Positions 23,947 through 33,332 are shown, numbered from the stretch's first letter. The stretch is DNA of 45,013 bases from Chitinophaga pinensis (GCA_943327315.2 CALPWQ020000007.1:1-45013), one strand, 5' to 3'. Translations and numbers: made by a program. The notes: generated by a model from the letters alone, not told the origin.

Positions 23947-25110
23947 TTATTTTGCGAGCGCCTCTTTCAATTTCTGTTCCAATTCCATTCCGCGAAGGCC
24001 AGTGGCGATAACTTTTCCTGCACGATCAATGAGCACTGTGTATGGTATGCCATCAAATTTATACAATTGAATGACTGGTGTGCTCCATCCCAACAAATCA
24101 CTTACATGCGTTGGCCAAATCAATCCATCTTGTGCAATTGCCTTTTTCCACGCCGCGGCATCTTCGTCCAATGAAACGGAATATACAGTAAAGCCCTTGT
24201 CCTTAAATTGCTTGTAGAGTCGAACAACATTCGGATTTTCAGCGCGACAAGGTCTGCACCAAGATGCCCAAAAATCGATCAAAACTACCTTTCCGCGGAG
24301 TGAGGAGAGTTTAATGGGTTTCCCATTCGGATCTTTCAATTCTATATCTGGAGCAGTCAATTCACCACCCGTCGTAGACATATATTCGCTGTAAGCGCGC
24401 TCAATTTGAAGCACCTGATTTTCCATTGTTAGTGCCATTGGTGAATCACCATAACGTTTTTTGTAGGCATCCGCTACTGTTTTGAGCACATCCAATGAGG
24501 CAGGATTCCAGTTGTCAAAACCTAATGTGGGAGAGGCGGATGTTGAAAGCACGATGTTGAATGCATTGTCTGGATCTTTCGTCATTTGTTCTAAGGCCCA
24601 AGTGTCTACAGGGATTTTTTTAGCATTAAAAATGGTCATCATCTCCTCTTCTGAAAGCGTTGATTTCTGTGCCTCCAATTTCTGCTGAGCGATCATCAAC
24701 TCGGCATACAAAGCCATGTAGGTATTCAAAGGTTTTGCCCATTCCGTTCCGGAAACATTTGGTTTAGTTGTAAATTCACCAAAGGTGGTTGTCACGTTCA
24801 CATGGTCATTTTTCGACAAGGTAAAAGGAATCATTTTTTCGGAAGATTCTCCCAAACGCAATTGATAAATACCTAGGCCAGGTACATTCCCCTTCATTCG
24901 AAATGAACCATTCGCATTAATTGTTGCTTTGGCCACTTCGATGGTTCCTTGCTGGCTCAATGCTTCAAGATATATGGTCATGCCTTCTGCGCCTTGGATA
25001 GTTCCTGCGACAGAGAAATTGTCTTTCAGTTTTTCGGGCTCATTGGCATCGTTGGATTGACCGCAAGATGCAGCTACAAAAAGCAAGATGAAGGCAAAGA
25101 GGAATTTCAT
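23947..25110 (-). CDS. TlpA-like lipoprotein thiol-disulfide oxidoreductase
   Basis: A 387-residue predicted lipoprotein (lipobox VAASC, Cys at residue 16). It has the same layout as its downstream paralogue: DUF4369-like N-terminal domain (VAGTIQGAEGMTIYLEALS), helical linker, thioredoxin domain with WASWCRPCRAENPNVV (C285, C288) and GIPYTVLID. Lipidation would anchor it in a membrane while the paralogue is soluble, so the pair may serve two locations. It starts directly after gatB (1 bp). Confidence 0.92.
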   Translation of the reverse strand: MKFLFAFILLFVAASCGQSNDANEPEKLKDNFSVAGTIQGAEGMTIYLEALSQQGTIEVAKATINANGSFRMKGNVPGLGIYQLRLGESSEKMIPFTLSKNDHVNVTTTFGEFTTKPNVSGTEWAKPLNTYMALYAELMIAQQKLEAQKSTLSEEEMMTIFNAKKIPVDTWALEQMTKDPDNAFNIVLSTSASPTLGFDNWNPASLDVLKTVADAYKKRYGDSPMALTMENQVLQIERAYSEYMSTTGGELTAPDIELKDPNGKPIKLSSLRGKVVLIDFWASWCRPCRAENPNVVRLYKQFKDKGFTVYSVSLDEDAAAWKKAIAQDGLIWPTHVSDLLGWSTPVIQLYKFDGIPYTVLIDRAGKVIATGLRGMELEQKLKEALAK

Positions 25111-25111
25111 A

Positions 25112-26569
25112 TCAATGTTCTAAAGTTTGACGCATCAATGCATTTGCTGCCTTTGGATCGGCTTTGCCTTTTGACACTTTCATCAATTGCCCCATAAAAA
25201 AACCAATCAGTTGCTTTTCACCAGCTCGGTAACGTTCTGTTTCTGTCGGATTAAGACGGATGACCTCATGAATGAATCCGAGTATAGCATCTTCATTTGA
25301 ATCTTGGATAAGGTTGAGTTCTTCCGCAATCAACAACGGCGTTTTTTCCGCATGTTTCATCATCACTGGGAATATTTTCTGAGAGGCAACCGATGGGGAG
25401 ACCTTACCTTCATCAATAAGCGCGATCAATTCGGCAATCCTCAATGCAGGAAGAGGGAAGTCTTCTATGTCAACACCAAACTCATTCAGGTATGATTTCA
25501 CATCACCAATAATCCAGTTTGCAGCTGCTTTGTAATTGCTTGTTAAGGCGATCACTTCTTCGTAAAAAAGAGCAGTGCCTTTTTGATCTGTCAAAATTCC
25601 GGCATCGTATTCAGACAAGCCAAGTGTTGACGTGTATTTGATGTGCAAATCTCTGGGAAGTGCGGGCATTTCCTTTCGTATTGTATTGATTTGAACTTCG
25701 TCAACAATCAAGGGTTGTAAATCGGGTTCAGGGAAATAACGGTAGTCATTGGCTGCTTCTTTTGAGCGCATTGACATCGTGGTATTCTTTAATGCATCGT
25801 AGGAACGTGTTTCTTGGTAGAGTGTTTCTCCGTTTTCTAGCGCAGTAATTTGTCGAACAATTTCAAACTCAATGGCGCGCTGCACATTGCGGATGGAGTT
25901 CATGTTTTTCACTTCGATCTTGGTGCCAAACTCTGGATTTCCTTTGATGCGCACTGAAATATTGGCGTCACAGCGAAGAGAACCTTCCTCCATGTTGCCA
26001 TCGCAGATTTCGAGGTAACGCACCAATTTGCGCACTTCGGTCAAATACGTGTATGCCTCCTGCGAACTGCGAATGTCGGGTTCAGACACAACCTCCAAAA
26101 GCGGAACTCCAGCTCGATTTAAATCGACCAATGTGTCAAATACATCTACATCATGGATGCTTTTCCCAGCATCTTCCTCCATATGTATGCGTGTCAAACC
26201 AATTTCTTTTTCTTCGCCATTTTCCAATTTAATGTGAATGACTCCACCTGTACAAATTGGGGTTTTATCTTGCGTAATTTGATACCCTTTTGGAAGATCG
26301 GGATAGAAATAGTTTTTTCGCGCAAAATATTGTTCTTCAGCGATATTACATCCACATGCTAAGCCAAGTTTGATGGCGTACTCAATGGTTTTCTTGTTCA
26401 TCTTTGGAAGAGTTCCTGGATGCCCTAGTGTAATCACGCTAACATTTGAATTGGGCTGAGAACCGTATTCATTGATGTCGTTGGAATACGCCTTGGATTT
26501 CGTGAGCATCTGTGCATGCACCTCCAGGCCTATGACAACTTCGTACTTGTCGCGAATGGATGACTCCAT
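25112..26569 (-). CDS. gatB: Asp-tRNA(Asn)/Glu-tRNA(Gln) amidotransferase subunit B
   Basis: Converts mischarged Glu-tRNA(Gln) or Asp-tRNA(Asn) to the correct amide using ammonia from GatA. 485 residues, full length. Motifs: YEVVIGLEVHAQMLTKSKAY at the N-terminus, LGHPGTLPKMN, RKNYFYPDLPKGYQITQ, EVKNMNSIRNVQRAIEFEI and DYRYFPEPDLQPL, then a C-terminal YqeY-like tail with IGFFMGQLMKVSKGKADP. gatA and gatC are not in the window. Confidence 0.97.
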   Translation of the reverse strand: MESSIRDKYEVVIGLEVHAQMLTKSKAYSNDINEYGSQPNSNVSVITLGHPGTLPKMNKKTIEYAIKLGLACGCNIAEEQYFARKNYFYPDLPKGYQITQDKTPICTGGVIHIKLENGEEKEIGLTRIHMEEDAGKSIHDVDVFDTLVDLNRAGVPLLEVVSEPDIRSSQEAYTYLTEVRKLVRYLEICDGNMEEGSLRCDANISVRIKGNPEFGTKIEVKNMNSIRNVQRAIEFEIVRQITALENGETLYQETRSYDALKNTTMSMRSKEAANDYRYFPEPDLQPLIVDEVQINTIRKEMPALPRDLHIKYTSTLGLSEYDAGILTDQKGTALFYEEVIALTSNYKAAANWIIGDVKSYLNEFGVDIEDFPLPALRIAELIALIDEGKVSPSVASQKIFPVMMKHAEKTPLLIAEELNLIQDSNEDAILGFIHEVIRLNPTETERYRAGEKQLIGFFMGQLMKVSKGKADPKAANALMRQTLEH

Positions 26570-26571
26570 GA

Positions 26572-27384
26572 TTATATTCTAGAGATTAATTCTTTCATGA
26601 TGATGGTCATCTTTGGCTCTTGACGACTTGCCACGTCGATGACATCTTGAAGACTCACTTTGTGAATTTTTCCAGGTACGCCAAGATCCGTAATAATGGA
26701 AATTGCAAAGCACGGAATTTCCATGTGTCTTGCAACGATTACCTCTGGAACAGTAGACATTCCAACGGCATCAGCGCCAATCGCGCGAACGTAATTGTAT
26801 TCAGCGGGTGTTTCAAGTGTTGGGCCAGTCAAACCTGCATAGGTGCCTACGGAAACACGAATGTTATTTTCTTTCGCAATGTCTTTGGCCAATGCAATCA
26901 TCTCGTGGTCATATGGTTCGCTCATGTCTGGGAAACGTGGACCTAATTCATCAAAATTCTTACCGATGAGTGGATGTGCAGGAAAAAGGTTGATGTGGTC
27001 ATCCTGAATCATGATTTCACCCACTTCGAAGTCCGGATTTACACCTCCAGAAGCATTCGAGACAAACAAACGTTCAATTCCCATCAACTTCATGACACGC
27101 ACAGGAAAAGTAACCTGTTGCATGGTATATCCTTCATAGAAATGAAATCGACCTTGCATGGCCATTACTTTCTTTCCGCCTAACTCGCCAAAAATTAATT
27201 TGCCGGAGTGGCTCTCCACCGTTGAAACTGGGAAATTTGGAATGGTGTCGTAAGAAATCTCATCAATGATTGAAATTTCCTTTACGAGGCCACCCAAACC
27301 AGTTCCTAAAATGATGCCGATTGTCGGTTCTACTGATGTTTTTGATTTGATAAAATCAACAGACTCTTTAAATTGTGTCAACAT
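26572..27384 (-). CDS. punA: Purine-nucleoside phosphorylase (class I, trimeric type)
   Basis: Phosphorolysis of inosine or guanosine to the free base and ribose 1-phosphate (purine salvage). 270 residues. Motifs: IILGTGLGGL (phosphate loop), HSGKLIFGELGG, GRFHFYEGY, NASGGVNPDFEVG, the PAEY segment and VGMSTVPEVIVARH. Length and motifs indicate the PNP-I family rather than DeoD. It overlaps the lpxK gene by 17 bp and is followed by gatB after 2 bp. Confidence 0.94.
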   Translation of the reverse strand: MLTQFKESVDFIKSKTSVEPTIGIILGTGLGGLVKEISIIDEISYDTIPNFPVSTVESHSGKLIFGELGGKKVMAMQGRFHFYEGYTMQQVTFPVRVMKLMGIERLFVSNASGGVNPDFEVGEIMIQDDHINLFPAHPLIGKNFDELGPRFPDMSEPYDHEMIALAKDIAKENNIRVSVGTYAGLTGPTLETPAEYNYVRAIGADAVGMSTVPEVIVARHMEIPCFAISIITDLGVPGKIHKVSLQDVIDVASRQEPKMTIIMKELISRI

Positions 27385-28405
27385 AGTTATTCAATTGTTC
27401 TAAAAATTCATCTTTACGATCAATAGAAACAGATATTGGTTGATAAAACCAAGGGTAGTTCTTCATCGTTGCTTCCGTAGATAAATCAGTCAATTTCACC
27501 AAATCTTTTTCCGTGGTGACAATAGCTGTTTCATCAGATGCAAAAGTATCAAATTTTTGGTGAACCTTGAATAGGTCGTTGTCGGTATATGGGTGATGGT
27601 CGGAAAATGAAAGGTGAATCACTTCGAAAGCACCGCTGAAATGAGCAATGAGCGATGTTGCATCTGCAATGGCAGTGACGAGTAGCAAACGTTTGACGCT
27701 TGAAAATTCAAATTCCTTACCGATGCAAACGGGAGTGGAATACGCAATGGAAGCAAAGTAAATGGGAATTTTTGGAGTATTTATTTTATGTGTAATTTGC
27801 TGTTTATCGGCGACGCTTAGTGCCGTCGGACATTTTGTGATAACAATCGCATGTGCACGGTTTTTACCATTTTTGGATTCACGCAAGCGTCCCGTGGGCA
27901 GGGGTAAATCCGCGTAAAAAGGCCTTCTGTAATCCGTTAAAATCAGTGTAAATCCAGCAGTGACTGCACGGTGCTGAAGCGCGTCATCCAATAAAATCAA
28001 ATCAGTAGATGGATAAATAGCTGTAATTTTTTTTACGCCATAGGCACGCTTTTCACATACAAAAACGCGCGTATTTTCCAGTTTTTTTTTGGCATACATC
28101 GCTGATTCATCGCCAGCAATTTGAGCAGAAGTTTCGGGATCAATTTCTATGAATCCTCTTGACTTTCTGCCATAACCTCGACTCAAAATGGCTATGTGTC
28201 TCGTTTTTGAAAAATGTTCAGCCAAAAACAAGGTCATTGGTGTCTTTCCAGTCCCACCTACACTTAGGTTGCCAATGCAAACGGACTTAATAGCAATCTT
28301 ATGTGATTTGAAAATCCCGACAGAATAACAGAAGTTTCGAAGACTGACCGCTACCCAATACATGAGTGAAAAGGGGAGGAGCAAGTACTTCAGCACTTTC
28401 TTCAT
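27368..28405 (-). CDS. lpxK: Tetraacyldisaccharide 4'-kinase
   Basis: Phosphorylates the 4' position of the lipid A precursor tetraacyldisaccharide 1-phosphate at the inner membrane. 345 residues. Hydrophobic N-terminal segment (YLLLPFSLMYWVAVSL), P-loop NLSVGGTGKTPM, SRGYGRKSRGF, GDESAMYA, and LILLDDALQHRAV (DD-x-x-QH motif). It lies in one transcript with DUF4956 upstream (11-bp gap) and shares the run with lpxH further down. Confidence 0.95.
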   Translation of the reverse strand: MKKVLKYLLLPFSLMYWVAVSLRNFCYSVGIFKSHKIAIKSVCIGNLSVGGTGKTPMTLFLAEHFSKTRHIAILSRGYGRKSRGFIEIDPETSAQIAGDESAMYAKKKLENTRVFVCEKRAYGVKKITAIYPSTDLILLDDALQHRAVTAGFTLILTDYRRPFYADLPLPTGRLRESKNGKNRAHAIVITKCPTALSVADKQQITHKINTPKIPIYFASIAYSTPVCIGKEFEFSSVKRLLLVTAIADATSLIAHFSGAFEVIHLSFSDHHPYTDNDLFKVHQKFDTFASDETAIVTTEKDLVKLTDLSTEATMKNYPWFYQPISVSIDRKDEFLEQLNNYVDTI

Positions 28406-28416
28406 GCAGGATTGAT

Positions 28417-29079
28417 TTAGTTTGCCGAATAATCTGAAAATTCTTGGTCATCCGCAAAATAGAAAATTCGAACTTGAGCCGTGTCTGTGAGGAAGTCAAT
28501 TTTTCCAATTTCGAAACGATTGATGGCTATTCCAGTTCGCTTTTCTAAGTCTGCTTTCATTTCATCGTACTGTTCTGGACGGATCAAATCAATACGCTCG
28601 TAATTGATTGTTTTGCGTGTCTCATGTTTTACCAACCATAAGTTCTCAAGAATATAGGTTAACAACATAACGGAAACGTTGATAATCGCCATTTCAGCAA
28701 TGCTAATTTGCTTCGAAGCCAAAGAGTTTACAACACTCACGCCGATGATCAAGAAGAGATAGGTCATTTCTTTGATTTCAATGGCATCGGTGCGGTAGCG
28801 GATAATTCCAAAGATGGCAAACAAACCGAGTCCCATTCCTGTGTCGATGTCAAGTTTCTTTAATCCAAAACACAAGAAAAATGTAATGGTACCAATCAGG
28901 TAATAGGTAAATAAGTAGTCTTTTCGTCGCGTCTTTTCATAGTAGAAGTATCGAATTAAAATGGTCAAAACAATCATGTTTACTGCCAAGCGAAGCAGCA
29001 AAACATAGGCGTCATCGCTAAAAAGTGTTAGACCAAGTACTTCAGTTTTGGAGAGAGGGAGTAAGAAATTAGGCAGCAT
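28417..29079 (-). CDS. DUF4956 domain-containing membrane protein
   Basis: A 220-residue protein with about four membrane segments in its first 140 residues (for example LLLRLAVNMIVLTILI, LFTYYLIGTITFFLCFG, YLFLIIGVSVVNSLA). The motif GMGLGLFAIFGIIRYRTDAIEIKEMTYLF is diagnostic for DUF4956. A cytoplasmic C-terminal alpha/beta domain follows (ERIDLIRPEQYDEMKADLEKRTG). It overlaps the VTC-domain gene by 11 bp; the two families are commonly neighbours, suggesting one membrane module. Function unproven. Confidence 0.9.
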   Translation of the reverse strand: MLPNFLLPLSKTEVLGLTLFSDDAYVLLLRLAVNMIVLTILIRYFYYEKTRRKDYLFTYYLIGTITFFLCFGLKKLDIDTGMGLGLFAIFGIIRYRTDAIEIKEMTYLFLIIGVSVVNSLASKQISIAEMAIINVSVMLLTYILENLWLVKHETRKTINYERIDLIRPEQYDEMKADLEKRTGIAINRFEIGKIDFLTDTAQVRIFYFADDQEFSDYSAN

Positions 29080-29833
29080 CAGTATTTATTTTTTTTAGGG
29101 TTAAAAGTTTTTTCTTAAAACGGTTAAATTTCAATCGGCTTCCGCCATACAATTCAATGGATCCAATACAATATTTACTCAATCGGTACGGACGAATATT
29201 TATTGTTTTCATCAATGCAAAGAAAGCAGAATTTCTGTTTACCGTTTCCTGTTTGAGTTCGGCGATTATAACATTGTCAAATTTCTCGGTTTTTTCTTCC
29301 CAACGAAACATGAGGTCGAAATCTAAAGTCAATCGTTCATTTTCAATTTTATTCACCAAGGTTATTCGGTGAAAAGAATTCCACATGACTGCCTTCAAAT
29401 CGACATCCTTTGGAATGATGCTCTTAATGAAATCAATGTGCTGGGCTTCCATATGATCTGGTATGCTTTCCACCCGAATGCGTTTTTTGTTGGTGCGTCC
29501 TTTGAATTTGTGCTTGATTTCTAAAAAGGTCAAATTCGATTCAACATATTTTCTAAACCTCACTTTGAACCGATTGGTTCGGCCATTGTGATGGTCTTGG
29601 AAAAATGAAAATCGATCATCGTCAAAGTACAAACTCTCGTAAAACGGAGTTCTCGTATCTTCGATTTCTAAAATTTTATAGGTAGCAGATAATTCAGGAA
29701 GAAACTTAATAAATTCGTTTAATGAGAATGCAAATTTGGTATCTACTCGATTCATCAACTTCACACGATCCATTTCGGAGAGTGTAATTGGCTCAAAGCC
29801 AAGAAGTATATCATGAATAGCAGGGTTTAGCAT
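29069..29833 (-). CDS. VTC domain (polyphosphate polymerase-like) protein
   Basis: A 254-residue protein of the VTC-domain family, in the same superfamily as the catalytic tunnel of yeast Vtc4. The expected blocks are in order: LMNRVDTKFAF, ESLYFDDDRF, RFKVRFRKY, LEIKHKFKGRTNKKRI, RLTLDFDLMF, VIIAELKQET and RLSKYCIGSIEL, giving basic residues and Glu pointing into a tunnel. Bacterial members are annotated as polyphosphate polymerase-like but few are tested. It is the first gene of the eight-gene minus-strand run and has TAACTTTG 5 nt before its start. Confidence 0.9.
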   Translation of the reverse strand: MLNPAIHDILLGFEPITLSEMDRVKLMNRVDTKFAFSLNEFIKFLPELSATYKILEIEDTRTPFYESLYFDDDRFSFFQDHHNGRTNRFKVRFRKYVESNLTFLEIKHKFKGRTNKKRIRVESIPDHMEAQHIDFIKSIIPKDVDLKAVMWNSFHRITLVNKIENERLTLDFDLMFRWEEKTEKFDNVIIAELKQETVNRNSAFFALMKTINIRPYRLSKYCIGSIELYGGSRLKFNRFKKKLLTLKKINTDAA

Positions 29834-29838
29834 ATAGG

Positions 29839-29846
29839 CAAAGTTA
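29839..29846 (-). promoter_or_regulatory. -7 element of the VTC-lpxH operon
   Basis: TAACTTTG on the minus strand, a perfect TAnnTTTG match, ends 5 nt before the VTC start codon. This would put the transcription start at or within about 2 nt of the ATG, a nearly leaderless mRNA. The -33 box is weak. Confidence 0.55.
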
Positions 29847-29925
29847 AGAAATTATTAATCTTCTTAACCCTTTGATGTCGTTTCCTTTTAAATCAGTCGA
29901 AAATATGTGGTTTTTAATCAATGAT

Positions 29926-29933
29926 TATCTTTG
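29926..29933 (+). promoter_or_regulatory. -7 element of purT
   Basis: TATCTTTG ends 4 nt before the ATG at 29938, divergent from the VTC promoter about 80 bp away. It supports the shorter start and implies a leaderless or nearly leaderless transcript. Confidence 0.55.
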
Positions 29934-29937
29934 TCGC

Positions 29938-31098
29938 ATGAGAAAAAAGATACTGCTGTTGGGTTCAGGTGAACTTGGAAAAGAATTTGTGATTTCATGT
30001 CAACGACTTGGTCAGTATGTGATTGCTGTTGACAGCTACGAAGGAGCGCCAGCGATGCACGTTGCCAATGCCTTTGAAGTGATCAATATGTTGGATGGTG
30101 ATGCCTTAGACCGCATCGTAGAAAAACACCAACCGCATCTCATTGTTCCTGAAATTGAGGCCATTAGAACAGAGCGTTTTTATGACTATGAAGCGGCTGG
30201 GATCCAAGTGGTGCCAAGCGCCAAAGCCGCAAATTTTACGATGAACAGAAAAGCAATTCGAGATTTAGCGGCCATTGAAGTTGGTGTTCGTACAGCGCCT
30301 TATCGCTACGCAACAAGCCTTGAAGCCTTGAAGAAAGGTGTTGAATTTACGGGGATGCCCTGCGTTGTAAAACCCTTGATGTCAAGTTCTGGAAAGGGAC
30401 AATCGGTCATCCGCAAAGAAGAAGATATTGAGAAAGCATGGAACTATGCCATGGAAGGTTCGCGAGGAGATTTGAAGGAGGTGATTGTGGAAGGGTTTAT
30501 TGATTTTGAGTATGAAATAACGCTTCTTACGGTAACTCAAAAAAATGGTGAAACGCTTTTTTGCCCACCCATCGGACATCGCCAAGAACGAGGGGATTAT
30601 CAAGAAAGCTGGCAGCCGCAAGTCATGAATCCTAAACATTTGGAGGAAGCCAAATCAATGGCAGCACGGGTGACTTTAGCACTTGGTGGAGCTGGCATTT
30701 GGGGGGTTGAGTTTTTCATCACGAAGGAAGGCGCCTATTTTTCTGAACTTTCGCCCCGTCCGCATGACACAGGAATGGTGACTTTAGCGGGAACACAAAA
30801 TTTTTCTGAATTTGAGTTGCATACGCGCGCTGTACTTGGATTGCCTATACCAGAAATCGTTGCCACGCGCAATGGCGCAAGTGCTGTGGTTTTAGCCACG
30901 AAAGAAAGCAATGAATGGCCAACTTTTAGTGGATTGGAAAAAGCAGCAAGTTATACCAATTCGGATATTAGAATTTTTGGAAAACCGAACACAAGGCCAT
31001 ATCGAAGAATGGCCGTAGCCTTGACTTATGGCACGGAATCTACAGGTGAATTGGTCAAAAAAGCCAGAGCAATAGCTGCTGAAATTAAGGTAAATTAA
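29938..31098 (+). CDS. purT: Formate-dependent phosphoribosylglycinamide formyltransferase
   Basis: ATP-grasp enzyme adding a formyl group from formate to GAR in purine synthesis. 386 residues from the start at 29938 ([17 protein letters not shown]); a longer in-frame start at 29872 adds 22 residues and lies upstream of the -7 box. Motifs: the N-terminal [30 protein letters not shown] (ATP-grasp loop), [37 protein letters not shown]. The stop overlaps the convergent GH3 gene by 4 bp. Confidence 0.97.
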   Translation: MRKKILLLGSGELGKEFVISCQRLGQYVIAVDSYEGAPAMHVANAFEVINMLDGDALDRIVEKHQPHLIVPEIEAIRTERFYDYEAAGIQVVPSAKAANFTMNRKAIRDLAAIEVGVRTAPYRYATSLEALKKGVEFTGMPCVVKPLMSSSGKGQSVIRKEEDIEKAWNYAMEGSRGDLKEVIVEGFIDFEYEITLLTVTQKNGETLFCPPIGHRQERGDYQESWQPQVMNPKHLEEAKSMAARVTLALGGAGIWGVEFFITKEGAYFSELSPRPHDTGMVTLAGTQNFSEFELHTRAVLGLPIPEIVATRNGASAVVLATKESNEWPTFSGLEKAASYTNSDIRIFGKPNTRPYRRMAVALTYGTESTGELVKKARAIAAEIKVN

Positions 31099-32234
31099 AG
31101 CAGTCCTAGAGCGATCTTCATGCGAATTACGCGTTTAGACGCGGCATCAACTTTTTTCTTGAATGCAGCATCTGCGCGGTATTTTTTGAGAATGTCGGCA
31201 TGTGCTTTTTTCGCATCGACAGGCATCAGTACAATGTCACATCCCGCAGCAATTGCCTTTTCTTCACAATTTGGTATGCTTGCTACACCGCCCATGTTCA
31301 TCGCATCGGTTACGATCAGTCCTTTAAAGCCAAACTCTCCGCGTAGAAGTGTCGTAACGATTGTTTCTGAAGTTGTTGCGGGCATGCCTTTGGTATCGTA
31401 GGTCGGATTGTTCGTTACGCCAATGTGTGCCACCATGATGGACAATACACCATTTTTAATGAGTTCAGGATAATTGCTAATTTCTTTCAATTCACCATCA
31501 ATCATTTGCAGTGATTTGTGTGTGTCTCCACTTACGAGCCCATGACCGGGAAAGTGTTTCGCTGTAGCCAAAATATTGTGCGATTGTGTTTGCTGAATGA
31601 AGGCATCTGACCACGGGATGATGTTTGCAGGAATAGCACCAAAGCTTCTGAATCCAACGGTTTTGTTTGGGGACATGTCCACCACTGGTGAGAAGTTGTA
31701 GTTGATTCCAATGGCATTTAACTCTTTTGAAATCAAATCAGCACATTCGCGTACTTCATCAATGTTGACCATTTCATTGGCTTTCTTCACCGGAGTGGAG
31801 CCTATAATTTTCCGATTGACTAAGCTAGGTTCGGCGTCTGCACTATAGAGGAAAGGCAGGTTGCCAAGCGTGTCGTTCATTTGCTCAAAATTTTTGATCC
31901 ATGCAGTGAACTCTTCTTTGGTTCCATTGAGCATCAATACACCGCCGATGATGCGTTGACGAATGTGTGCTATAATCGTAGCTTCTGTCTGACCTAAACG
32001 ACCCACTGCGGGCATGATGAGTTGTGCCACAATCGCCGTGTCGTCAAGTTGTGAAAATACGCGTTCTACCTCGGCATCAAGATCCTTGTTGTCTGTCAGG
32101 AAATCACTGAGTTTAAATTCTTTCTGAACTTCGGGCTGAATGCGTTTTTCAGTTTTTTTCTCTGAATTCGATGTTTGTGCACAGCTGTAAAAAAGCGTAA
32201 CAAGGAGGCTTGGTAAAATGATATATTTTCTCAT
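31095..32234 (-). CDS. GH3 family beta-N-acetylhexosaminidase-like lipoprotein
   Basis: A 379-residue glycoside hydrolase family 3 protein of the NagZ type. N-terminal lipobox LFYSC (Cys at residue 18) indicates a lipoprotein, unlike cytoplasmic NagZ. Motifs: [19 protein letters not shown], with the Asp-His dyad used by NagZ enzymes as the acid/base, and [12 protein letters not shown], with nucleophile D310. It probably removes beta-linked GlcNAc from peptidoglycan or other glycans outside the cytoplasm. Its start overlaps the YdjM-like gene stop by 4 bp, so they are co-transcribed. Confidence 0.9.
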   Translation of the reverse strand: MRKYIILPSLLVTLFYSCAQTSNSEKKTEKRIQPEVQKEFKLSDFLTDNKDLDAEVERVFSQLDDTAIVAQLIMPAVGRLGQTEATIIAHIRQRIIGGVLMLNGTKEEFTAWIKNFEQMNDTLGNLPFLYSADAEPSLVNRKIIGSTPVKKANEMVNIDEVRECADLISKELNAIGINYNFSPVVDMSPNKTVGFRSFGAIPANIIPWSDAFIQQTQSHNILATAKHFPGHGLVSGDTHKSLQMIDGELKEISNYPELIKNGVLSIMVAHIGVTNNPTYDTKGMPATTSETIVTTLLRGEFGFKGLIVTDAMNMGGVASIPNCEEKAIAAGCDIVLMPVDAKKAHADILKKYRADAAFKKKVDAASKRVIRMKIALGLL

Positions 32235-33247
32235 GGATGAAAGATCTTGTTAAAATAGAGGTCAAAGTTAAAGTCCTTCAAGGCACGAGAAGGCACGAAC
32301 CTTGTTGTTTTTTGCACAATCCCATTGTCAACAACCATTTTGAAACCCATGATAGGGGTAGTTTTTGCGCCTCCCGTAATTTTTGAAACACAGCCAAAAC
32401 GCAAGTCATAAAAATAAAACGCATTTCCTTCTAAGCTTGTTGTATAGTAGCCATCGGAGATAAATTTGAGCTGCTTGGAATAATTCTTATCTGGCCATTT
32501 CAATTGGTGCAATTCTTTTTGATGTTTTGGAATGGTGTCCACCTCTTTCGGATTAAAGTCGTAGAAAATGGATTTGTAGGCGACGTAATAATTCGCATCA
32601 TCTTCAGCGAGCATCATCCAATAAAAACTGGTGAATGGCATTGGAGCCACCATGGCGTTTCTCGTTTTTAAATGACTTTCGGTAAAATAGTTGTTCGCAT
32701 TTGCCAAAATAATCAACTTTGTGATTACCCCGAAAAGCAGGTAACTTGTTGAATAAATGAGTCCACCGTTATTCCATTTTCGGCGGGAGATACTCTCTCG
32801 TGTTTTTGCCATGGCAATGATCAGGCAAATCATAAATGGCAAAGTGTACATTGGATCAATGATGAATACCGTGTTGAATTTAATGCGCAGGTCGAATGGC
32901 CAAAAAAACGATGTCCCATAATTCGTAAACATATCCAACATAGGGTGAGTAATAATCCCCCAGAAGAAGAGGCTAATCCACATTTTTCGTTCGTATTTTT
33001 CCTTGTAAAGTTTATGAACAAGCCAACCGAGTAGTGGGGCCATAAGGCAGGCAAAAAGAATGGAATGGGAAAGCCCACGATGCACTAAAGCACCATCAAT
33101 GGGGTGGTATAAGCCACTGAAAATGACATCTAAATCGGGAATTGTTCCAGCAATAGCCCCCCATAGTGGTGCTTTGTTGCCAATTTTTCGTCCTGCGACG
33201 GCCTCGGCCACTGCAGCACCGAGGACAATTTGAGTAAGTGAGTCCAT
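32231..33247 (-). CDS. YdjM/DUF457 family membrane-bound metal-dependent hydrolase
   Basis: A 338-residue membrane protein. The N-terminus MDSLTQIVLGAAVAEA, then GAIAGTIPDLDVIF, VHRGLSHSILFA and GIITHPMLDMFTNYGT are the conserved His/Asp blocks of the DUF457 (YdjM, LexA-binding inner-membrane hydrolase) family. About four or five hydrophobic segments are visible. The C-terminal region (about 200-338) is soluble and beta-rich. Substrate unknown. It is translationally coupled (ATGA) to the GH3 lipoprotein gene. Confidence 0.88.
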   Translation of the reverse strand: MDSLTQIVLGAAVAEAVAGRKIGNKAPLWGAIAGTIPDLDVIFSGLYHPIDGALVHRGLSHSILFACLMAPLLGWLVHKLYKEKYERKMWISLFFWGIITHPMLDMFTNYGTSFFWPFDLRIKFNTVFIIDPMYTLPFMICLIIAMAKTRESISRRKWNNGGLIYSTSYLLFGVITKLIILANANNYFTESHLKTRNAMVAPMPFTSFYWMMLAEDDANYYVAYKSIFYDFNPKEVDTIPKHQKELHQLKWPDKNYSKQLKFISDGYYTTSLEGNAFYFYDLRFGCVSKITGGAKTTPIMGFKMVVDNGIVQKTTRFVPSRALKDFNFDLYFNKIFHP

Positions 33248-33309
33248 AATCTATACCCTTCAAAATTATAGTTAAAAACAATGGGGCAAGCAATTGTTCA
33301 ATTTTGTAT

Positions 33310-33330
33310 CTTCAGTTACCTAAACTGAAG
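33310..33330. promoter_or_regulatory. Perfect palindrome directly before radC
   Basis: CTTCAGTT-accta-AACTGAAG: 8-bp arms and a 5-nt loop, ending 2 nt before the radC ATG (33333). A weak -7-like TATCTTCA (33307-33314) overlaps the left arm. It could be an operator, or a hairpin in the leader affecting ribosome access. Function is inferred from position only. Confidence 0.5.
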
Positions 33331-33332
33331 TT

